A stretch of DNA of 64,000 nt from Niveispirillum sp943371025 (GTDB lineage: Bacteria > Pseudomonadota > Alphaproteobacteria > Azospirillales > Azospirillaceae): contig CALRTC020000021.1 of assembly GCA_943371025.1 (NCBI GenBank), positions 1-64,000 on the forward strand, given 5' to 3'. Every line of letters starts with the position of its first letter. Position 1 is the stretch's first letter. This document shows, in pieces, positions 57,834 to 64,000 of this stretch. A model generated the notes under the pieces. That model was not told where the DNA came from, searched no databases, and worked only from the letters and a program-made list of their open reading frames with translations. Both the position numbers and the translations under genes were made by a program.

Positions 57834-60401
57834 ATGTGTGTTCTGTGCGGTCGGCCGGAAGACAGCCATCAGGACGTTACGACGGCGGAGCTGGCGACGG
57901 CCGCCACAGGCATCACCGGGGGCAAGACCGTCATCTCCGATGATGCTCTGGTGACACGCCTGCAGGACCCTGATGGGGCCTGGGCGCCGGATGACATCAT
58001 CGGTTACAGCTTCCTGACCTCCCGGCCTGCCGGCTCTACCGGTTCCGACTATACGGGATTCAATGTCCTGACCAGCAGTCAGAAGGAGACGGTGCGCCTA
58101 GCCCTGTCGCTCTGGGCAGACGTTGCCGACCTGAACTTCGTGGAGAACGCCTCCTCTTCTGTGCGGCAGGGACAGATCACCTTTGCCAATTCCAGTTCAA
58201 TCGCCGACGGGGTCTGGGGCTTCGCTTACACATCGGGCCAGACCCGACCGCTCTGGATCAATTTCGATGGCAGCAAGGATACGTGGAGCGGCAATGTCGC
58301 CGGCAGCTACGACCTGATGGCCCTCCTGCATGAGATCGGGCATACGCTGGGACTGGTGCATCCCAGTGATTATAATGCTTCCGACAATGGCGACGAGATC
58401 ACCTACGCCACCAATGCGGAGTTCTATCAGGACAGTTACCAGTACACGATCATGTCCTATTTCTCCGCCACCAATACCGGCGCCAATTATGGGCGTAAAT
58501 ATGCCTCCACGCCCATGATCTATGATCTGCTGGCGGTGCAGGATTACTATGGCCGAAACTATGACACCCGGTCGGGTGATACGGTCTATGGCTTCAACAG
58601 CACGGCCAATCGCAGCGTGTTCGATTTCACCGTGAACGGGCAACCGATCCTGACCATCTGGGATGGCGGCGGGCATAACAAGCTGGACCTGTCCGGATTT
58701 TCCACCACGGCCAATGTGGATCTTCGGCCCGGATCCTATTCCGATGCCGGCGGTTTGACTCGCAATCTGGCCATCGCCTATGCCAGCTTCATCAGTGATG
58801 TCGTCACGGGTTCGGGCACGGACGCGGTGCGTGACAATGCGCTGGCCAACCGCATCGTGACCGGCGCCGGCGATGACGTCATCACCCTATACAGTGGGGG
58901 AAATGACACGGTCGATGGCGGGGCCGGCACCGATACGGTGCAGCTTCTGGGTTCGTCCAGCGACTATCGCGCCATCACCAACAGCGACGGGACGCTGACC
59001 CTGAAGGGGCCGACGGGCAGCCTGCTGGTCGGCAATGTGGAGAATTTCCAGTTCAAGGGCAGCGTCACCCTGACCCGGGATCAGGTCGCGGCCCTGGATT
59101 TCAACGGGCTGGAATATCTCGCCTCCAACCCCGACCTGATCCGGGCCTTTGGCTATGATACCGCGGCGGCCAAAAGCCATTGGCTGAGCTTCGGCGTCAA
59201 CGAAGGGCGCAGCCTGGACAGCTTCGATCCGCTGCAATATCTGGCCAACAACAAGGATCTGATCGCCGCCTTCGGTCTGGATACCGCGGCCGCCACCCAG
59301 CACTATGTCAGCTATGGCTACAAGGAAGGCCGCGTCGCCACCGGGTTCGACGCCCTGGCCTATATTGCCAGCGATGCCAGCCGGATCGACACGATCGGGT
59401 ACAGCGTCGTGGGTGGGGAGATCGACTATATCCTGAACGGGGCCGCCAAGGGGGCGACCATCAGTTTCTCAGGCCTGTCCTATATCGCCTCCTACGCCGA
59501 CCTGCGGGCCGTCTTTGGCCTGAACGCGGCGGCCGGTGTCGACCATTATCTGAGCTATGGCTACAAGGAATACCGGACGGTCCTGTTCGACCCGTTGGAA
59601 TATCTGGCGTCCAATGCCGATCTGATCCGCGTCTTCGGTACCGATACCAACGCCGCCTATGTTCATTATTTCAATTTCGGCGCGGGGGAGGGGCGAAGCA
59701 TCGACCTGTTCAATGCCTATGACTATGCCGGGTCCAACCCGGATCTGGTGAAGGTCTATGGCTATGACACGGTCGCATTGACGCGCCACTATCTGACCAG
59801 CGGTTTCCTGGAAGGACGCAGTGTCGGGAAGTTCGACGTGGTCGCCTATGCCATGGCGAACAATATCACCGGTGACAGTTGGCAGGAGCGGGCGACCAAG
59901 GCTTATCTGGCCGCCACCAATGCCAATGGCACACCCTTCGGCACGGACCAGACCAGCCACACCATCAGCGCTGGCGTGGCCGTGACGGGGGATTTCGCCA
60001 GCGTCAATGACGATGACTGGTTCATTTTCCACGGCGCCGCCTACACGACCTATACCGTGAAGCTGGAATTCCTGAACCAGTCCAGTTCCAGCGTGCAGCT
60101 GGCGGAACTGCTGATGCGTGGCCACGACAATGTCATCGTCATTGATGAATATGGCCGTTACTCATCCATCTCGGTGGAGTTCTTCACCCAGGAGCCGGAG
60201 GATATCTATCTGGAGCTGCGTGCGCTCAGTTCCCTGGTCAAGAACTACCGCGTCACCATCACCGCGGGCACCAGCACCAGCAGCAGCGCCATGGTGTCGG
60301 AGGCCGCGGCCGCAAGCGACACGATGTCCGGAGACGACAACGGCCTGAACCTACTGGCTCAGGCCGTGACGGTGGATGATTACTGGCTTTACGCCCGCTG
60401 A
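57834..60401 (+). CDS. Serralysin-type M10 metalloprotease with RTX and 41-residue repeats
   Basis: 855 residues, no N-terminal signal (type I secretion expected). Zinc site HEIGHTLGLVH from residue 166 (HExxHxxGxxH) and Met-turn MSYF. RTX-like motifs GAGDD and GGAGTD at about 344-368 are few. Then six tandem 40-41-residue repeats (59100-59831; consensus F-x2-L-x-YLASN-x-DLI-x-FG, ending EGR) and a partial seventh. The C-terminal 150 residues look like a pre-peptidase C-terminal domain. ATG 57834 (MCVLCG) with GGTGGGAG is preferred; 57804 also possible. No ABC/MFP/TolC secretion genes are near. Confidence 0.9.
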   Translation: MCVLCGRPEDSHQDVTTAELATAATGITGGKTVISDDALVTRLQDPDGAWAPDDIIGYSFLTSRPAGSTGSDYTGFNVLTSSQKETVRLALSLWADVADLNFVENASSSVRQGQITFANSSSIADGVWGFAYTSGQTRPLWINFDGSKDTWSGNVAGSYDLMALLHEIGHTLGLVHPSDYNASDNGDEITYATNAEFYQDSYQYTIMSYFSATNTGANYGRKYASTPMIYDLLAVQDYYGRNYDTRSGDTVYGFNSTANRSVFDFTVNGQPILTIWDGGGHNKLDLSGFSTTANVDLRPGSYSDAGGLTRNLAIAYASFISDVVTGSGTDAVRDNALANRIVTGAGDDVITLYSGGNDTVDGGAGTDTVQLLGSSSDYRAITNSDGTLTLKGPTGSLLVGNVENFQFKGSVTLTRDQVAALDFNGLEYLASNPDLIRAFGYDTAAAKSHWLSFGVNEGRSLDSFDPLQYLANNKDLIAAFGLDTAAATQHYVSYGYKEGRVATGFDALAYIASDASRIDTIGYSVVGGEIDYILNGAAKGATISFSGLSYIASYADLRAVFGLNAAAGVDHYLSYGYKEYRTVLFDPLEYLASNADLIRVFGTDTNAAYVHYFNFGAGEGRSIDLFNAYDYAGSNPDLVKVYGYDTVALTRHYLTSGFLEGRSVGKFDVVAYAMANNITGDSWQERATKAYLAATNANGTPFGTDQTSHTISAGVAVTGDFASVNDDDWFIFHGAAYTTYTVKLEFLNQSSSSVQLAELLMRGHDNVIVIDEYGRYSSISVEFFTQEPEDIYLELRALSSLVKNYRVTITAGTSTSSSAMVSEAAAASDTMSGDDNGLNLLAQAVTVDDYWLYAR

Positions 60402-60414
60402 ACCCGGAATGGGA

Positions 60415-60717
60415 TCAGTCTTCCAGCATGTTGGCCAGCTTCATGGCCACACCCATATTGCCGCTGACCTTCAGCTTGCCGGTCATGAAGGCCAGGGTGG
60501 GGGCCAGCTTGCCTTCTGCCAGCTTGATCAGGTTTTCGGCAGAGATGGTCAGCGTCGTATCCGGCGCCGACCCTTCACGGGATACGACCGGCGGGGTGCT
60601 GCGACCATCAATGAACAGCGCGTCGCCGCCGCCAAAATCGAACTTCACCAGGGCGCCCAGGCCCATGAAATTCATGGCACGGGCCTTCATCTGCGCTTCG
60701 ATCTGATCGACGGTCAT
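60415..60717 (-). CDS. SCP2 sterol-carrier-domain protein
   Basis: 100 residues: MTVDQIEAQMKARAMNFMGL, then LGALVKFDFGGGDALFIDG, TLTISAENLIKLAEGKLAPTLAFMTGKLKVSGNMGVAMKLANML. The GKLxVxGxMxxAMKL motif is diagnostic for the SCP2 fold. It binds acyl/hydrophobic ligands in the cytosol. ATG 60717 has GGGGAG 4 nt upstream. A repeated ACGT-containing site lies just upstream. Confidence 0.93.
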   Translation of the reverse strand: MTVDQIEAQMKARAMNFMGLGALVKFDFGGGDALFIDGRSTPPVVSREGSAPDTTLTISAENLIKLAEGKLAPTLAFMTGKLKVSGNMGVAMKLANMLED

Positions 60718-60745
60718 GGCACTCCCCAAGGCTCCGGTCACGATT

Positions 60746-60773
60746 GTGACGTTTATGTGTGACGTTTACGTAA
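60746..60773. promoter_or_regulatory. Direct repeat and ACGT-N2-ACGT site in the SCP2 promoter
   Basis: GTGACGTTTA occurs at 60746-60755 and 60759-60768 (13-bp period), and ACGTTTACGT sits at 60762-60771 with TTACGTAA at its right end. The two ACGT half-sites resemble LiuR/MerR-type sites for acyl and branched-chain metabolism (recollection). Confidence 0.45.
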
Positions 60774-60805
60774 TGGGAATATAGCGTCTCGCAGGGGGGA
60801 TGGCA

Positions 60806-60845
60806 AGAAAAAGGCCGGTGGCACTGCCGCCTATGCCACCGGTCC
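60806..60845 (-). terminator. Rho-independent terminator of the LysE gene
   Basis: On the minus strand, GGACCGGTGGCA and TGCCACCGGCC pair over about 11 bp with a 10-nt loop, followed by TTTTTC. It is 23 nt after the LysE-family gene stop. Confidence 0.88.
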
Positions 60846-60867
60846 ATTGTTGGGTGCAGTGAAAGGT

Positions 60868-61479
60868 TCAGCGCGCGGCGACGGCGACGGCCACACCGGC
60901 CATCACGCCACCCGTGGCCCTGTTGACGGCGCGCATCCGTTCCGGTGTGTTCAGGAACCGTCGGGCCTGGTTGGCCACCATGGCATAGGCGGTCATGATG
61001 CCCGACAGGACAACGATCATGACAGCGCAGAGTTCCGCGATCGACAGCGGTGTGACATCGCGCAGGGCAATGACCTGGGGCAGGATGGCCAGGAAGAAGA
61101 CCATGGTCTTCGGATTGCCCAGCGTCAGGGCCAGGCCGGCCATGGTCAGGCGCAGGCCCTCACCCTTCACCTGCGGCTGTTCGCCGGCCGGTTTGGCGGG
61201 TGCCCGCCACAGCTTCCAGGCCATGAACAGCAGATAGGCGGCACCGGCATATTTGATGACGGTGAACAGAATCTGGAAGCTTTGCGCCAGGACGGCCAGC
61301 CCGCCAACCACCAGCGCAAACCAGGTCAGGTCGCCGATGACGATACCAGCGATAAAGGGCAGGGTGCGGCGGGTGCCGGTGGCCATGGCGCGGGCGACAA
61401 CGGCGGCTACGCCCGGCCCCGGGGAAGCGACAGCCACAGCGTAGATACCGGCGAAGATCAACAATGCGGTCAGTTCCAT
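60868..61479 (-). CDS. LysE-family amino-acid/threonine exporter
   Basis: 203 residues, six membrane helices. AVASPGPGVAAVVARAMATGTR is the LysE/RhtB motif near the N-terminus (GPG), with GYxxGDxxW-like IGDLTWFALVV and the NPKTMVFFLAILPQV motif. It exports amino acids or homoserine-lactone-type compounds. ATG 61479 with AAGG 10 nt upstream. Confidence 0.93.
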   Translation of the reverse strand: MELTALLIFAGIYAVAVASPGPGVAAVVARAMATGTRRTLPFIAGIVIGDLTWFALVVGGLAVLAQSFQILFTVIKYAGAAYLLFMAWKLWRAPAKPAGEQPQVKGEGLRLTMAGLALTLGNPKTMVFFLAILPQVIALRDVTPLSIAELCAVMIVVLSGIMTAYAMVANQARRFLNTPERMRAVNRATGGVMAGVAVAVAAR

Positions 61480-61547
61480 GATCGGGGCACCTTGCAGCCG
61501 AAAAGAGATGCATCCTACCACGGATGCATCTGGGGCCGCGATACCGA

Positions 61548-62909
61548 TCAGAAGCGCAATGTGAAGACCGATCCGCCGTCCGGGTCGGGTGACAGGTTGA
61601 TGCTGCCGCCATGGGCCAGCATGATCTGGCGCGCCAGCGACAGGCCCACACCCGATCCGTCGCGCTTGGTGGTGTAGAAGGGGATGAATATCTTTTCCGC
61701 CACGTCGGCGGGGATGCCGGGGCCGTTGTCGGCGACGCTGACCACGACATGGCCGCCTTCGTCGAGATGGGCCGTCAGGCGGATGCGCCGGCCCTGGGCG
61801 CGTGGTTCTGCATCCCGCATGGCTTCCACGGCATTTTTCAGCAGATTGATCAGCACCTGTTCGACCATGTCGCCGTCTGCCACCAGTTCCAACTGCGGTG
61901 GCAGCACCAGCACTTCCAGCGAGACGCCATGGCTTTCCGCTGCCGGTGCCATCAGCCGCTGCAGGCGCTCCGTGATCTCCTTGACCTTGATGCGGGACAA
62001 TTGCGGTTTGGGCACGGACGTGAACTGGCGGTACCGTTCCACGAAGCGCAGCAGACTGTTGGACCGGCGGGCCACGGTATCAATGGCCATCTCGGCATCC
62101 TGCATCTCCTCCACCAGATCGGGCTGGGCGTTGATCTTTTCCTTCAGGTCGGCCAGCACGCCCTGTGCAGTACGGGTCAGCGATGCGATGGGGGTCAGGG
62201 AATTCATCATCTCGTGCGTCAGCACGCGCACCAGATCCTGCCAGGCGCGCACCTCTGTTGCCTCCAGATCGCCGGCGATGTTCTGCAAGGACAGAAGCAG
62301 GCGCGACTCACCGCCCAGGATCAGTTTTGTGGCCGTCACGGTCAATTGCTGCGGCCCCACCGCACTGCCACCGGCCACGCGGATCAGGCTGCGCGTGCCC
62401 GGCGACAGGGTCCGCAGAACATCGGCCAGCAATTGACCGTCGGCGGTGCGGCGGCTCAGTTCCTCTGGTCCCAGCAGACGATGGGCGAAATTGTTCAGCA
62501 GCGTGACGCGCCCATCTTCGAACACCGCCGCCAGCCCGACGGGGACATGGTTCAGCATGGCGTTCAGGTAGTCCGCCTGCTTTTCGGAGTTGGCACGGCT
62601 GTCGCGGAACTTGTCCATCACCTGGGTGATGGACTGCCCCAGTTCGTCGAAGGCCGCCCCTTGCGTTCCCTGTCGGAAGGTCTGGCTGAAATCGGAATGG
62701 GCAATGGCGCCCAGGAAACGCGCTACCTCGCGGTTGGTCTTGGTGACGGTGCGCAGCAGGCCCCCCACCTGCATCAGGATGGCCAGACCGACCAGGAAGC
62801 TGGTGGCACGGTAGCTGGTGGCAACCAGCATGATGCCCAGCAGCATGGAGGAAAGCGCCAGCAGTGCCACGCGCAGCGTGACGTTCAGTTCAAACCGCTT
62901 ATAGCCCAT
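61548..62909 (-). CDS. NtrY-like membrane sensor histidine kinase
   Basis: 453 residues. Two N-terminal membrane helices (LRVALLALSSMLLGIML; SFLVGLAILMQVG), a PAS-like region (FEDGRVTLLNNFAHRLLG), H-box VLTHEMMNSLTPIASL, N-box VLINLLKNAVEAMRD, G1 DNGPGIPA, G2 GSGVGLSLARQI. It overlaps its response regulator by 11 nt and has GGAAAAGC ahead of the ATG at 62909, so they are co-translated. The layout resembles NtrY/PrsK-type kinases that signal to sigma54 activators; the stimulus is unknown. Confidence 0.93.
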   Translation of the reverse strand: MGYKRFELNVTLRVALLALSSMLLGIMLVATSYRATSFLVGLAILMQVGGLLRTVTKTNREVARFLGAIAHSDFSQTFRQGTQGAAFDELGQSITQVMDKFRDSRANSEKQADYLNAMLNHVPVGLAAVFEDGRVTLLNNFAHRLLGPEELSRRTADGQLLADVLRTLSPGTRSLIRVAGGSAVGPQQLTVTATKLILGGESRLLLSLQNIAGDLEATEVRAWQDLVRVLTHEMMNSLTPIASLTRTAQGVLADLKEKINAQPDLVEEMQDAEMAIDTVARRSNSLLRFVERYRQFTSVPKPQLSRIKVKEITERLQRLMAPAAESHGVSLEVLVLPPQLELVADGDMVEQVLINLLKNAVEAMRDAEPRAQGRRIRLTAHLDEGGHVVVSVADNGPGIPADVAEKIFIPFYTTKRDGSGVGLSLARQIMLAHGGSINLSPDPDGGSVFTLRF

Positions 62910-64000
62910 GCTTTTCCATCCGCCGGTAAAGCGAGGCGCGGGTAATTCCCAGGTCCTGGGCCGCGTGGCTGATATTGCCCTGGTGCTTGGACAGGGCCTT
63001 GCGGATGGCTTCCCGTTCCACGGCCTCCAGGTCCAATGTGTCCAGAACCAGCGCGCCATCAGACGCCGCCGGCATCGGTGCGGGTGCCGCCGGTGCCGCT
63101 TGCCCGGTGGTGGAGGGCAACGAGAAATCGTCGGCTTCCAGCATATCGCCTGCCGACAGGATCATGGCGCGTTCCACGGCATGCCGCAGCGCGCGGACAT
63201 TGCCGGGCCAGCGATAGGCCATCAGGCGGGGCAGGGCGGCGGGCGCCACCTTCTTGGCCGGCATATTATATTTGCGGGCATAGATGGCGACGAAATGCTC
63301 GATCAGCGCTGGAATATCGTCGGCCCGGTCGCGCAGCGGCGGCAGGTGCAGTTCCACCGTGTTGATGCGATAGAGAAGGTCCTGGCGGAACACATCTTCC
63401 CGCCCCAGTTGGGCCAGCGGCATGTTGGTGGCGCTGACCAGACGGACATCAATGGGGATGGGCTTGGTCCCGCCCACGGGGATGACGACGCGCTGTTCCA
63501 GCACCGACAGCAGCTTGGATTGCAGATAGAGCGGCAGATTGCCGATTTCATCCAGGAACAGGGTACCGCCATTGGCCGCGACCAGCCGGCCGACCCGATC
63601 TTCCTTGGCGTCGGTAAACGCGCCCTTCTTGTGGCCAAACAGCTCACTTTCGAACAGGCTTTCCGCGACGGAGCCCAGATCGACGGAGACGAAGACCTGA
63701 TCGCGGCGCTTGGACCGGCGATGGATTTCCCGAGCAATCACCTCCTTGCCCGTGCCGTTCTCCCCCAGGATCAGGACATTGGCTTCCGTCGGGGCCGCCC
63801 GGTCCAGCAGGGAGAAGATGCGCGCCATGGAAGGCGACGACCCGATGATGATGCCCGGCGTACCATCCAGCGCCACCGACGCCAGTTCCCGCGTCGTCGC
63901 CGTGGCCTGCTGCGCCTCCCGCTTGGATGCGGTCAGTTTCAGGGCGGAGGAAAGTGTGGCCAGCAGCCGTTCATTCTGCCAGGGCTTCAGCACGAAATCG
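62899..64000 (-). CDS. Sigma54-dependent response regulator (NtrC family), 5' end beyond the window
   Basis: At least 366 residues. The first bases in the window read DFVLKPW, the end of a receiver domain (the LKPW/K motif), so the gene extends beyond base 64000; an internal GTG at 63993 is not its start. Then AAA+ domain: Walker A GENGTGKE, the sigma54-contacting ESELFGHKKGAFTDA (GAFTGA loop variant GAFTDA), Walker B GGTLFLDEIG, R-finger region, and the Fis-type HTH (ALSKHQGNISHAAQDLGITRASLYRR). It should activate sigma54 promoters after phosphorylation by the adjoining kinase. Confidence 0.95.
   Translation of the reverse strand, partial: DFVLKPWQNERLLATLSSALKLTASKREAQQATATTRELASVALDGTPGIIIGSSPSMARIFSLLDRAAPTEANVLILGENGTGKEVIAREIHRRSKRRDQVFVSVDLGSVAESLFESELFGHKKGAFTDAKEDRVGRLVAANGGTLFLDEIGNLPLYLQSKLLSVLEQRVVIPVGGTKPIPIDVRLVSATNMPLAQLGREDVFRQDLLYRINTVELHLPPLRDRADDIPALIEHFVAIYARKYNMPAKKVAPAALPRLMAYRWPGNVRALRHAVERAMILSAGDMLEADDFSLPSTTGQAAPAAPAPMPAASDGALVLDTLDLEAVEREAIRKALSKHQGNISHAAQDLGITRASLYRRMEKHGL

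Noticed and set aside
1..64000. tRNA, rRNA, CRISPR arrays, insertion sequences, integrase genes
   Set aside because: I looked for cloverleaf patterns, repeat-spacer arrays and transposase motifs and saw none; a covariance-model search would be decisive for tRNAs and ncRNAs.

Overview
The window is one contiguous stretch of a GC-rich bacterial chromosome, almost certainly an alphaproteobacterium of the Azospirillum/Niveispirillum type (Rhodospirillales). This is inferred from gene content, not from rRNA, which is absent. The pointers are a PHA regulator/synthase pair, an RcdA (DUF1465) homologue, an alphaproteobacterial CheZ, the envC-ctpA-polysaccharide deacetylase order, the plsY-pyrC pair, and operators of the alphaproteobacterial LexA form GTTC-N7-GTTC. 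I saw no tRNA or rRNA genes, insertion sequences, integrases or CRISPR arrays. Both edges cut genes: a flagellin at the left and a sigma54-dependent response regulator at the right.

Layout. 1-2.9 kb: flagellin, a small membrane protein and the first copy of a small unknown family. 3-9.3 kb (minus strand): amino-acid and sulfur housekeeping genes hisI, metC, a GNAT, sseA, a DUF1801 gene, an alanyl-tRNA editing gene, cysK and an ADP-ribose-type Nudix gene. 9.3-12.9 kb: a hydrolase-OsmC fusion, a four-cysteine miniprotein, a periplasmic solute-binding protein, a previously unlisted 32-codon membrane peptide behind two LexA boxes, and a family 5 uracil-DNA glycosylase. 12.9-17.2 kb: purE-purK, phaR, and a PHA synthase gene overlapping its upstream partner by 242 nt. 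17.3-21.3 kb: an envC-ctpA-deacetylase operon. 21.3-26.3 kb: DUF4287, the second copy of the unknown family, prpE, hsp20, rcdA-like and cheZ. 26.4-37.3 kb: rlmJ with a drug/metabolite exporter, a lytic transglycosylase, a TPR-methyltransferase, a PhoD-like phosphatase, glgP and a tandem pair of TPR/TonB-type periplasmic proteins. 37.8-41.4 kb: a DEAD-box helicase, prfC and a 25-codon membrane peptide. 41.5-46.4 kb: an apparent 3-keto-glycoside oxidation/hydrolysis operon flanked by two paralogous secreted proteins, with three copies of the palindrome TTGCA-N3-TGCAA in the divergent promoter. 46.5-54.3 kb: an SDR, mazG, a membrane protein with a GNAT, an SOS-boxed Lhr-like helicase, an SRPBCC protein, and ald divergent from an Lrp/AsnC regulator. 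54.3-64 kb: an orphan tail-collar protein, a Nudix gene, plsY, a dihydroorotase-family gene, a serralysin-like metalloprotease with 41-residue repeats, an SCP2 protein, a LysE exporter and an NtrY/NtrC-like two-component pair.

The strongest new signals are the LexA-controlled tiny membrane protein at 12033-12131 (a possible SidA-like SOS division inhibitor), a second perfect LexA box at 49385-49399 in front of the ligase-associated-type helicase, the PHA overlap, and the operator-rich glycoside oxidation locus.
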